Positions 41,519 through 50,800 of a stretch of 64,000 nt of DNA are shown here, piece after piece. The translations under genes and the position numbers were made by a program. Source of the DNA: Clostridia bacterium (GTDB lineage: Bacteria > Bacillota > Clostridia > Christensenellales > Aristaeellaceae); contig JAFSKN010000015.1 of the NCBI GenBank assembly GCA_017448975.1, forward strand, positions 108,152-172,151, given 5' to 3'. Each line of letters starts with the position of its first letter. The stretch's first letter is position 1. A model generated the notes under the pieces. That model was not told the DNA's origin, searched no databases, and saw only the letters and a list, made by a program, of their open reading frames with translations.

Positions 41519-43198
41519 TTATTCCGCGGGCTTTTCGGCCTTGGGCTTACGGCCCCGGGGCTTCTTTTCGGCGGGGGCGTCTTCCTTTACTTTTTTCGCC
41601 TTGGTTTTCTTTTCGGGAGCCGCTTCTTCCTTTACCTTTTTGGCCCGGGGTTTCTTTTCGGCTTCTTCAGCCTTTTCGGCCTTGGGTTTGCGTGCCCGGG
41701 GCTTTTTTTCCGCCGGTGCTTCTTCCGCGGGAGCAGCGTCCTTCTTGGGCTGTCCTGCCGTGCCCGCCAGCATATCCCTGTACAGGGACAGGTACATTTC
41801 CGCGCTGTGGGACCAGGAATAATCGCCGGTCATGGCCCGGTGCTGCAGCAGCTTCCAAATGTCCTGCTTCTCCCGATAGTAGAACACGGCCCGGCGGATC
41901 ACATACAGCATATCGTGGGCGTTATAGTTGAAGAAGGTGAAGCCGTTGCCCGCGCCGTTCGTTTCGTTGTAGGAAAGCACGGTATCCCGCAGACCGCCGG
42001 TTTCGCGCACGATGGGCAGCGTTCCGTAGCGCAGGGAGATCATCTGGCTCAGGCCGCAGGGTTCAAACTGGGAAGGCATGAGGAACATATCCGAACCGGC
42101 GTAAATGCGGTGGGCCAGCGCGCCGTCCATTTTGAACCGCGCGGCCACCCGGCCCGCGTACTGCTGCTCGGCCCAGCTGAACAGGTTCACGTACTTGGCG
42201 TCGCCCATGCCCAGCACCACCAGCTGCACCTTTTCATCCATGATCTCGCTGATCACCCGGTCCACCAGGTCCAGGCCCTTCTGGTTGCTCAGGCGGCTGA
42301 TGATGGCGATGATGGGGGTGTCCGCTTCCACATCCAGGCCCAGCTCCACCTGCAGGGCGCGCTTGCACGCCGCCTTGCCGGAAAGATCGTCCACCGTATA
42401 CCGGGCGGGGATCAGGGGATCGTTTTCGGGATCGTATTCGATGATGTCGATGCCGTTCAGCACGCCGGACAGGTGTTCCTTCCTGGCGCGGAGCAGGCCG
42501 TCCATGCGCTCGCCATAGTAAGCAGTCTGGATTTCCTCGGCGTAGGAGGGGCTGACGGTGGTGATTTCGTCGGAATACACCAGACCGGCCTTCATGAAGT
42601 TGGCGCAGCCGTAGCATTCCAGCTTGTCGTTGGTATAGTATTCATCGTCCAGGGCCAGCACGTCCTGCACATCCTGAATGCCGAAAATGCCCTGGTACTG
42701 CAGGTTGTGGATGGTAAACACCGTGCGGATGGAGGAGAAGAACTCCAACTGGCTGTACTGGATGCGCAGCAGGGCCGGGATCATGCCGCTCTGCCAGTCG
42801 TTGGCGTGGATGATATCCGGCTGGAAGCCGATCAGGGGCAGGCAGTTGAGCACGGAACGGCAGAAGAAGCCGAAGCGCTCATGCTCGTCGCCGCCCATGC
42901 CGTAGATGTAGCTGCGGCCAAAATAGTATTTATTGTCCACAAAGTAGAAAATGACGCCGCTGTATTCCAGGGATTCGATGCCGCAGTACTGCTTGCGCCA
43001 GCCCAAATCCACCTCAAAGTCCAGTTCGTGCTTCATCTGGTTCACGTACTCTTCGGGGATGGCGCTGTACAGGGGCAGGATCACGCGCACGTCGTTGCCC
43101 TTTTTCGCCAGCACGGGCGAAAGCGCGCCCACCACGTCGGCCAGACCGCCGGTTTTTACAAAAGGCACGCATTCGGACGTCGTAAACAGGATTTTCAA
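41519..43198 (-). CDS. glgA: Glycogen synthase (GT5) with Lys/Pro/Ala-rich AT-hook-like tail
   Basis: The first roughly 483 residues are an ordinary ADP-glucose glycogen synthase: ECVPFVKTGGLADVVGALS with the ADP-binding KTGGL, a FVHNL-equivalent TIHNLQYQG, and PSQFEPCGLSQM with RETGGLRDTV near the end. The last 76 residues (484-559) are a low-complexity tail of KKPRARKPKAEK-type repeats ending in RGRKPK, like histone H1 tails or AT-hooks; this is not usual for GlgA. The start is TTG 43198 with GAGGTGA upstream, giving MKILFTT. It is last in glgC-glgD-glgA, separated from glgD by a 12-bp-stem hairpin. Confidence 0.93.
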   Translation of the reverse strand: MKILFTTSECVPFVKTGGLADVVGALSPVLAKKGNDVRVILPLYSAIPEEYVNQMKHELDFEVDLGWRKQYCGIESLEYSGVIFYFVDNKYYFGRSYIYGMGGDEHERFGFFCRSVLNCLPLIGFQPDIIHANDWQSGMIPALLRIQYSQLEFFSSIRTVFTIHNLQYQGIFGIQDVQDVLALDDEYYTNDKLECYGCANFMKAGLVYSDEITTVSPSYAEEIQTAYYGERMDGLLRARKEHLSGVLNGIDIIEYDPENDPLIPARYTVDDLSGKAACKRALQVELGLDVEADTPIIAIISRLSNQKGLDLVDRVISEIMDEKVQLVVLGMGDAKYVNLFSWAEQQYAGRVAARFKMDGALAHRIYAGSDMFLMPSQFEPCGLSQMISLRYGTLPIVRETGGLRDTVLSYNETNGAGNGFTFFNYNAHDMLYVIRRAVFYYREKQDIWKLLQHRAMTGDYSWSHSAEMYLSLYRDMLAGTAGQPKKDAAPAEEAPAEKKPRARKPKAEKAEEAEKKPRAKKVKEEAAPEKKTKAKKVKEDAPAEKKPRGRKPKAEKPAE

Positions 43199-43241
43199 AA
43201 TCGCTCACCTCATTCAAACAATATTTTTCCGCACAGAAGAA

Positions 43242-43273
43242 CGCGGGCGGATGGGGCTTTGCATCCGCCCGCG
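43242..43273 (-). other. 12-bp-stem hairpin between glgD and glgA
   Basis: CGCGGGCGGATG (43242-43253) pairs perfectly with CATCCGCCCGCG (43262-43273). On the minus strand it is followed by TTCTTCTGTG, a poor T-run. It may tune glgA expression by partial termination or protect the upstream mRNA. Confidence 0.7.
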
Positions 43274-43285
43274 GAGCAGGAACGG

Positions 43286-44407
43286 TTATACGGTGTAATT
43301 CTTGGCCACCACCACGGGATAGTTCTGCGTTGCCAGCAGGCGGCCGTTTTCGGACACTGTGGCCTGCTTATCCATGATGCAGTACTGCAATTCAGCGCCG
43401 TTCATCACTTCGCCGTCCTGCATGATGATGCAGTTGCGCACCACCGCGCCCTTGCCCACGTGCACGCCGCGGAACAGGATGCTGTTTTCCACCGTGCCCT
43501 CGATGATGCAGCCATCGGCGATCAGGGAATTCTTCACCTGCGCGCCGCTGGCGTGGCGGGTGGGCATTTCATCCCGCAGCTTGGTGAGTACGGGACGGTC
43601 GGCGGGGAAAATATCCTTGCGGGTTTCCTGATCCAGCAGCTCCATGGAGCAGTTGAAATAGCTCTGCACGGAATCCATGGGCCAGGCCCGGCCAGGATTC
43701 TCATAGCCGCACACCTTGAGGGTCTGCTTCCTGATGGCGTCCATGAGCACGTCCCGGGTCAGATGATGATAGCCCTTGGACACGGTTTCGTCCACCACCT
43801 GGATCAAAAGCTCCCGGCGGATGCAGAAAGCTTCCAGGTAGGTGTAGGGCAGATGCGGGATGGTGGGATCGGATTCCAGGTCGGAAACCCGGCCGTCTTC
43901 CTCCACCTGGATATAGCGGCCGTAGCCGTTGCGCCGGGCGCCGGGATCGCGGGTATACATGAGGGTAATGTCCGCGCCGGAAGCCTCATGGGCGTCCACC
44001 ATGGCGTCGAACCGGGCGGCAAAGAGCATATGGGTGTCGGTGGACACCACATAGCGTTCCTTGCTGCGGCGCAGGTAATGCAGGTTGGCGTGCAGGGCGT
44101 CCAGGAAGCCGGTATACACGCCCACGTTGTCGTTATTGGTGAAGGGCGGCAGGAACATGAGGCCCGCCCGCTTGCCGTGCAGATCCCATTCACGGCCGGA
44201 GCCCAAATGATCCATCAGGCTGTTGTAGTTCTTCTGGGTGATCACACCCACGTTGCGGATGCCGCTGTCCACCATGGCGGACAGGGGAAAGTCGATCAGC
44301 CGGTAGCGGCCGCAAATGGGCACGGCCGCAACGGCGCGTTCCGCCGTCAGCTCCTTGAGCTGGTTTTCCCGATCAGCGGTATAAATAATCCCCATGATAT
44401 TTTTCAC
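43286..44407 (-). CDS. glgD: GlgD, regulatory-type subunit of ADP-glucose pyrophosphorylase
   Basis: The 373-aa nucleotidyltransferase-like protein is related to GlgC but has a degenerate N-terminal glycine-rich loop (MGIIYTADRENQLKELT in place of the GGxGxRL loop). It keeps RYRLIDFPLSAMVDSGI and the left-handed beta-helix end with hexapeptide repeats. In Firmicutes, GlgD pairs with GlgC and raises its activity. The start is GTG 44407 with GGGGG upstream. The gene is 16 bases downstream of glgC. Confidence 0.93.
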   Translation of the reverse strand: MKNIMGIIYTADRENQLKELTAERAVAAVPICGRYRLIDFPLSAMVDSGIRNVGVITQKNYNSLMDHLGSGREWDLHGKRAGLMFLPPFTNNDNVGVYTGFLDALHANLHYLRRSKERYVVSTDTHMLFAARFDAMVDAHEASGADITLMYTRDPGARRNGYGRYIQVEEDGRVSDLESDPTIPHLPYTYLEAFCIRRELLIQVVDETVSKGYHHLTRDVLMDAIRKQTLKVCGYENPGRAWPMDSVQSYFNCSMELLDQETRKDIFPADRPVLTKLRDEMPTRHASGAQVKNSLIADGCIIEGTVENSILFRGVHVGKGAVVRNCIIMQDGEVMNGAELQYCIMDKQATVSENGRLLATQNYPVVVAKNYTV

Positions 44408-44423
44408 GGTCGTATCCCCCTAA

Positions 44424-45602
44424 TCACTCTTCACCGAATTGTTCGCCGGCGGCCACCTTGCCGCCTTCCGGCACTACAGCGTCCTGGCCCACCACGGCGA
44501 TCAGGCCGTCGCCTTCCTCGCCCACGATGGCATTGGCGGAAATCACGGCGTTCTCCGCCACCATGGCGCGGCGCACAATGGCGCCTTTTTCGATTTTCGC
44601 CCCGGGCATTATCACGCTGTCGATCACCTGCGCGCCTTCCGCTACAATGACGCCGGAGGAAAGGATGGAATGGCGCACCGTGCCGTACACTTCGCACCCC
44701 TCGGTGATCAGGCAGTTGTCCACTTCCGCTTTATCCGCCACGAACTGGGGAATCATGCCCAGGTTCCGGGCGTAGATGCGGAACTTTTTGTCATGCAGGT
44801 CGATTTCGGGCTGATCGGCCAGCAGGTCCATATTGGCTTCCCACAGGCTTTCGATGGTGCCCACGTCTTTCCAGTAATCGTTGAAGGAATAGGCCACCAT
44901 CTTCTGGCCGTCGTTAAGCATCTTGGGGATGATGTTCTTGCCGAAGTCGTTGGAGGAGTTGGGGTCCTTTTCATCCTCGGTCAGGTACTTGCGCAGCTTA
45001 TCCCAGGTGAACACGTACACGCCCATGGAGGCGTTGTTGGATTTGGCGTGCTTGGGCTTTTCCTCGAATTCGGTGATGTTGTCGTTTTCATCGGTGTTCA
45101 TGATGCCGAAGCGGTGGGTCTCCTCCCAGGGCACCTGGCGCACGGCGATGGTGGCGTCGGCTCCATGGCTTTCATGGCAGGCCACCATGGCGGCGTAGTC
45201 CATTTTGTAAATATGGTCGCCGGAGAGGATCAGCACATAATCGGGATTGTACTGCTCGATAAAGGAAAGGTTCTGGTAGATGGCGTTTGCCGTGCCCTTA
45301 TACCATTCGCCGGTAGCGCCGGTCTGATAAGGAGGCAGCACGAACACGCCGCCGTTGACTACGTCCAGATCCCACGGAGCGCCGCTGGCAATATAGGCAT
45401 TCAATTCCAAGGGGCGGTACTGGGTCAGCACACCCACTACATCGATACCGGAATTGGCGCAGTTGGAAAGCGGGAAATCGATGATCCGGTACTTTCCGCC
45501 GAAAGGAACCGCAGGCTTGGCCATGTGCCGGGTAAGAATGCCCAGACGGCTGCCCTGGCCCCCCGCCAGCAGCATGGCTACACAGCGTTTTTTGCGAAGC
45601 AT
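44424..45602 (-). CDS. glgC: Glucose-1-phosphate adenylyltransferase
   Basis: The 392-aa catalytic subunit makes ADP-glucose from glucose 1-phosphate and ATP, the committed step of glycogen synthesis. It shows [13 protein letters not shown], the [20 protein letters not shown] region (in parts: [20 protein letters not shown]), [11 protein letters not shown] with the metal-binding Asp, and a C-terminal beta-helix. ATG 45602 is eight to nine bases after AAGGAGG; a GTG at 45611 is too close. First gene of glgCDA, with a promoter at 45671-45699. Confidence 0.95.
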   Translation of the reverse strand: MLRKKRCVAMLLAGGQGSRLGILTRHMAKPAVPFGGKYRIIDFPLSNCANSGIDVVGVLTQYRPLELNAYIASGAPWDLDVVNGGVFVLPPYQTGATGEWYKGTANAIYQNLSFIEQYNPDYVLILSGDHIYKMDYAAMVACHESHGADATIAVRQVPWEETHRFGIMNTDENDNITEFEEKPKHAKSNNASMGVYVFTWDKLRKYLTEDEKDPNSSNDFGKNIIPKMLNDGQKMVAYSFNDYWKDVGTIESLWEANMDLLADQPEIDLHDKKFRIYARNLGMIPQFVADKAEVDNCLITEGCEVYGTVRHSILSSGVIVAEGAQVIDSVIMPGAKIEKGAIVRRAMVAENAVISANAIVGEEGDGLIAVVGQDAVVPEGGKVAAGEQFGEE

Positions 45603-45670
45603 ATGAAACACGTCCTCCTTATTGAATAATCCTTTGTACGCAAAAATCCTTTGCGCATTGATTCATTCTT

Positions 45671-45699
45671 ATTTTATATGATTTGGCAGATTCCTTCAA
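45671..45699 (-). promoter_or_regulatory. Promoter of glgCDA
   Basis: Minus strand: TTGAAG (45694-45699), 17 bases, TAAAAT (45671-45676), about 70 bases before the glgC start and just past the glgB stop. Confidence 0.65.
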
Positions 45700-45721
45700 T
45701 GGATATTCTATGACCAATTTA

Positions 45722-47674
45722 TCAATCCTCAATTTTTCTGACCCGGTAATATACCGTCGCAAGGGGCGGCACACAAACGGACGCGGAGCAGGGCAGATCG
45801 TTATAGGGCGCGTTCTGTGCCCGGACGGGCCCGGGATTATACTGGTTGCTGCCCGCGAACTCCTCCCGGTCGGAATTGAGGATTTCGGTCAATTCGCAGG
45901 GATAGGGCAGGGCGATCCGGTATTCGCCGTAGGGCTGGGGGGTGAAATTGGTCACGGCGGCGATGACGCTGCCCTGGCCGTCCATGCGCAGGAAAGCCAC
46001 GATGCTGCGGTCCGCGTCGTTTACGCTCAGCCACTGGAAGCCGTCCCAGCTGTCATCGATGCTGTGCAGAGCCGGTTCATCCCGATAAAGGCGGTTCAGC
46101 GCCTTTACATACCGCTGGAGCCGGGCGTGGTTTTCATAGTCCAGCAGCATCCAGTCCAATTGCTCCGCGTCCCGCCATTCCACGAACTGGCCGAACTCCC
46201 CGCCCATGAACAAAAGCTTCTTGCCCGGATGGGCCATGTAATAGCCGTACAGCGCCCGCAAGCCCGCGAATTTGCGCCAGTGATCCCCCGGCTGCTTATC
46301 CAGCATGGAATGCTTGCCGTGCACCACCTCGTCGTGGGAGAAGGGCAGGATATAGTTTTCGCTGAAGGCGTACATCATGGAAAACGTGATCTTGTCGTGA
46401 TGGTACTTGCGGTAAATGGGGTCCAGCGCGATGTAAGACAGGATATCGTTCATCCAGCCCATGTTCCACTTGAAGCCGAAGCCCAAGCCATCCTCCCAGG
46501 TGGGGTGGGTCACCTTGGGGAAAGCGGTGGATTCCTCCGCCACGGTGATCGCTCCGGGGCACTCCCGATACACGGTTTCGTTCATCCGCCGGAGGAAATT
46601 GATGGCGTCTAAGTTTTCCCGTCCGCCGTACTGGTTGGGCAGCCAGTACCCCGGGCCGCGCCCGAAATCCAGATACAGCATGCAGCTCACCGCGTCGCAG
46701 CGCAGGCCGTCGGCATGGTATTCCTTCAGCCAGTACACGGCGTTGGAAAGCAGGAAGCTGCTCACCTCGCCCCGGGCGTAATCGAACAGGGTGGTGCCCC
46801 ACTGGGGCATTTCGGAACGGCGCTCGTCCGCGTGCTCATAGCAGGGGGTGCCGTCGAAGCGGCGCAGGCCCACTTCATCCTTGGGGAAATGGGCGGGCAC
46901 CCAGTCCAGGATCACGCCGATCCCGGCCTGATGCAGCCTGTCCACCAGGGTGCGGAACTGATCCGGCGTGCCGTAGCGGGAGGTGGGGGCGTAATAGCCC
47001 GTCACCTGATAGCCCCAGGAGCCGTCGAAGGGATGCTCCATCACTGGCAGAAGCTCCACGTGGGTGTAGCCCATGTCCTGCACATAAGGCACCAGTTGGT
47101 CGGCGATTTCGGCGTAGTTCAGCATACGGCCGTTTTCTCCCCGCCGCCAGGTGCCAAGGTGCAGTTCGTAAATGTTCATGGCGCTGCGGCAGGGCTGGCG
47201 CTTGGCGCGTTCTTCCATCCAATCCCCGTCGCCCCACCGGTAGCCCTCCAGGCTGCGCAGTTTGCTTGCATTGTTGGGGCGCAGCTCGCTTTCAAAGGCG
47301 TAGGGATCGGCCCGGTAATGCCATTCCCCGTCCGCGCATTCAATGGCGTATTTGTACGCCCGCAGCCGCTCCGCCGCTTCGGGGAAGGAAAAGCGGACAG
47401 GGTCGATGGCCGGGGTAAACAGCTTGTCCGGCAGCCGCAGTTCCCAAATGCCGTCGTACTGCTTCACCATGGGATAGGCGTCCCGCTCCCAGCCGCAGAA
47501 TTCCCCGATCACCGACACGCGCCGGGCATTGGGCGCCCAGACCGAAAAGTGCCATTTCAGCTCCCCGTTTTCCTCCACGGGATGGGCTCCCAGGAAATTG
47601 TACGCGTCAAAACACATGCCCTGATGAAAACTTTCTCGCCGCGCTCCGTCCGGCGGGTTATACCACATGCGCAT
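45722..47674 (-). CDS. glgB: 1,4-alpha-glucan branching enzyme (GH13)
   Basis: The 650-aa enzyme adds alpha-1,6 branches to glycogen. It has an N-terminal CBM48 domain (WAPNARRVSVIGEFCGW) and a GH13 barrel with GYTHVELLPVMEHPFDGSWGYQ (in parts: GYTHVELLPVMEHP, FDGSWGYQ). The nucleophile Asp is in DGLRCDAVSCMLYLD, the acid Glu in ITVAEEST, and the third acid in LPFSHDEVVHGK. The C-terminal beta domain is complete. ATG 47674 and ATG 47668 are both possible after AAGGAG. It lies upstream of glgCDA on the same strand but has its own promoter. Confidence 0.95.
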   Translation of the reverse strand: MRMWYNPPDGARRESFHQGMCFDAYNFLGAHPVEENGELKWHFSVWAPNARRVSVIGEFCGWERDAYPMVKQYDGIWELRLPDKLFTPAIDPVRFSFPEAAERLRAYKYAIECADGEWHYRADPYAFESELRPNNASKLRSLEGYRWGDGDWMEERAKRQPCRSAMNIYELHLGTWRRGENGRMLNYAEIADQLVPYVQDMGYTHVELLPVMEHPFDGSWGYQVTGYYAPTSRYGTPDQFRTLVDRLHQAGIGVILDWVPAHFPKDEVGLRRFDGTPCYEHADERRSEMPQWGTTLFDYARGEVSSFLLSNAVYWLKEYHADGLRCDAVSCMLYLDFGRGPGYWLPNQYGGRENLDAINFLRRMNETVYRECPGAITVAEESTAFPKVTHPTWEDGLGFGFKWNMGWMNDILSYIALDPIYRKYHHDKITFSMMYAFSENYILPFSHDEVVHGKHSMLDKQPGDHWRKFAGLRALYGYYMAHPGKKLLFMGGEFGQFVEWRDAEQLDWMLLDYENHARLQRYVKALNRLYRDEPALHSIDDSWDGFQWLSVNDADRSIVAFLRMDGQGSVIAAVTNFTPQPYGEYRIALPYPCELTEILNSDREEFAGSNQYNPGPVRAQNAPYNDLPCSASVCVPPLATVYYRVRKIED

Positions 47675-47707
47675 CCATCTCCTTTTCTATTGTATGCCTC
47701 TGCAATG

Positions 47708-47736
47708 ATTGTATCATAAATTTACCGGTTTTTCCA
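47708..47736 (-). promoter_or_regulatory. Promoter of glgB
   Basis: Minus strand: TGGAAA (47731-47736), 17 bases, TACAAT (47708-47713) with a TGn extension. Its -35 is identical to that of the CNNM/CBS gene promoter. Confidence 0.6.
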
Positions 47737-47825
47737 GTATTTTTATCCTGTTTTTCCGGAAATAATACGGTACAGCCGCTTATATCCCGAAACGGCGGCA
47801 TTTTTTATCCGTATGGAGGATCAGC

Positions 47826-50800
47826 ATGGTCAGTTCCATTTCCCATAAAGCACATCTGCGCTGCCCGAAGGGGCTTGCAGACCTTATCCGCAAAGCCCGT
47901 GAGGCGGCGTGCGGCATCCCCAGGGAGGCGCTTTCCCCCGCCGGCGTATGGGTGGAGGATCACGCCCTGTTCCTGCTGGAGGAAGCGGACGCGCTGAAAC
48001 GGGCGCTGAAACGCGCGCCCCGGCTGCCTGAGGAAAACGGCGTTCCCCGGCTGCTGCGCTGGGCGCGGGCGGTCTGCGAAGAAGGGCAGGGTGAAATCAC
48101 CGCGCCGCTGACCGTGCGCGTGATCCAAAGAGAAGCGGGGGAATCGGAAATCACCGAAGAAGAGCTGTCTCTGCTGCCCCCGGCCCTTGCCTGCGCCCTG
48201 TTTGAACGTTTGCTGGAGCCTTTGGAAAACTGTATACAGGAAAGAGAACGGCAGGCGCGCGCCCTTTCCTGGGCCCGGCGTTTTTCCGCGGGAGAGCGGA
48301 GCGATTTGCCCAAAGACGGCCCTTTGCTTTCCGTTCTGCTGCAAATGCTGGCCGAGGAAGAAAACCCGGCGGGACTGCGCCGGGCGGACGAGATCCTGCG
48401 CGGGCTGGGCCTGCGCTGGGAGGAAGCCGTTCGCCGGGAGCAGGAAAGGCAGGCCGCACAGGGCCTGGAGGCAGGCAGGCTCATTTCGTCCCTGCACGCG
48501 CTTTCCCGCCTGCCTTTCGGCGCTGTGCGGGAACGTTTGAGCCCCGTGATTCAAATTTTGCGGGCCGATCCCACCTTTCCTCGCATGGATCGGGAGAGCC
48601 GGGAGCTGTACGTCAGCCGCGTGTGCCGCGTCGCAAAGCATCTGCATATCGCCCAAAGCGCCGCCGCCCGTGCCGCCGTATCCCTTGCGGAAGGGAAAAG
48701 CGGCCCGGAGGGAGAAGCGGGCTACTATCTGCTGGAAAGGCCCGATCTCATCGCCGTGTATCTGCATAAGCGCAAGCGCCCTTCCTTTGCTTTGCGGCAT
48801 CGGGTGGGCCTGTTCCTTGCGCCCCTGTACGGCGGGGCGGCGGCGTGCCTGACGGTTTCCGTCCTGGCGGGCGCGCCCTGGTATCTGTGGGGGCTGATCG
48901 CGCTGTGCGTTTCGGAGATCCTGCGGATCATGGCATATGCCGTGATCCGCAAATTGCTGCCCGCCCGCATGCTGCCCCGGCTGCAGATAAAACGCCTGAC
49001 CCCGGAAACCCGCACCCTGGTGGTGATCCCCGCCCTGCTCACCTCCCGGAAGGAGGCCCTGCGCCTGCTCCGTCAGCTCTCGATCCTGCGTTTTGCCGCC
49101 AACGATCCTTATCTGGATTTCATGCTGCTGGCCGATTTCGCCGACAGCGAAACGGAAACCGGGCGGTCGGACGAGGATATCCTGCTGGCCGCAAGCCTGG
49201 CCGTGGAAGAACTGAACCGGCAGCAGGGCGGCGGCTTTTTGTACCTGCACCGGGCGCGCAAATGGGAAATGGGCCAGCGCGCCTATACGGGCCGGGAGCG
49301 CAAGCGCGGGGCGCTGGAAGCCCTGAACCGGCTGCTGACGGAAGGAAAATGCGGCGATTCCTTCCTCTATATGTCCCATTCAGGGGAAGAACTGCTGCAC
49401 CGCTACGCTTTCGTCATCACCCTGGACGCGGACACCTTTCTGCCCCCCGGCGCGGCGCGTCAATTGGTGGGGACCATGCTGCACCCGCTGCAAAAGGGCC
49501 GGGCGGGCGTCATTCAGCCCCGGATGGAAACCGCCCCGGACCGGGTGCGCACCTGCGCCCAGAAGTGGTTAGGCGGCGCGGGCGGGGCCGATCCCTATCA
49601 TTTGTCCGTGCAGGACGTGTACCAGGACGTGTTCGGTCGGGGGTCCTTTGTGGGCAAAGGCATTTACGAACCGGAAGCCTGGACGCGGCGGCTTGAAGGC
49701 CGCCTGCCCCGGGGCCGGCTGCTGAGCCACGATCTGATCGAAGGGGAAATTGTGTCCAGCGCTTTGGCCGATGACATCGTGCTGTTCGACGGCCATCCCG
49801 CCCGTCTTTCCGGCTGGCAAAAGCGGCTGCACCGCTGGACCCGGGGCGACTGGCAATTGCTGCCTTTTTTAGCTGATTTCCGGCTTTCTTTACTTTCCCG
49901 GCATAAAATCTGGGATAACCTGCGCCGTTCCCTGCTGCCCGCCGCCCAAGGGCTGCTGCTGATCGCGGGAGCGTTTTTCAAGTCTCCTTTGCTTACGCTG
50001 CTGGCGCTGCCCTGGCCCCTGCGGGGCGTCGATACGCGCCTGTTCCTGCTGCCCTGCAAGGCGTATACCGCCCTGGACGCGGCGGCGCGGGCGCTGTACC
50101 GCCAGTTCGTCAGCCATCGAAATCTGCTTTCCTGGGTCACGGCGGCCCAGGCGGAGGAAAACGGGGCCTTGCCCCTGTCCTGCCTGCTTTCCCAGGTGGG
50201 CGCGGGCACGGCTTTGACGGTGCTTGCCCTGCTGCCGGGGGGCCTGTGGCCGCTATCGCTGATCGGCCTGATTTGGGTTTCCGCGCCCCTGTGGATCCCC
50301 ATGCTAAACGCCCCCGCCGCATCCTCCCGCCCCATGACGCATAAGGACGCGGCGGACGCCCGGAAGCTTGCCCGCCGCACCTGGGAATTCTTTCGGGACA
50401 GCGTGACCGCTGACACCCTGTTTCTGCCGCCGGACAACGTGCAGGAGGAACCGAAAAAAGGCCCCGCCCTGCGCACCTCCCCCACCAATATGGGGCTGTA
50501 CCTGCTTTCCTGCTGCGCCGCCCACGCCTTAGGCTTCCTTCCCACTGGGGAATTATGCCAAAAACTGAACGACAGCTTACATACCATGGAAACGCTGGAA
50601 ACCTGGCAGGGCCATTTCTATAACTGGTACAGCCTGCGCACCGGCGAACCCTTGGGCCCCCGCTTCGTGTCCGCCGTGGATTCCGGCAACTGCGCGGCCT
50701 GTCTGCTGTGCTGTGCCCAACTGCTGCGCGCGTGGCTTCCCAAACTGCCGGAGGAAGGCCTCTCCCTGCCCGCGCGGCTGGACGCCCTGGCCCATGGCAT

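Noticed and set aside
41807-44650. 947-aa open frame on the plus strand opposite glgA, glgD and glgC
   Set aside because: It mirrors three clear glycogen genes and has no recognisable motif.
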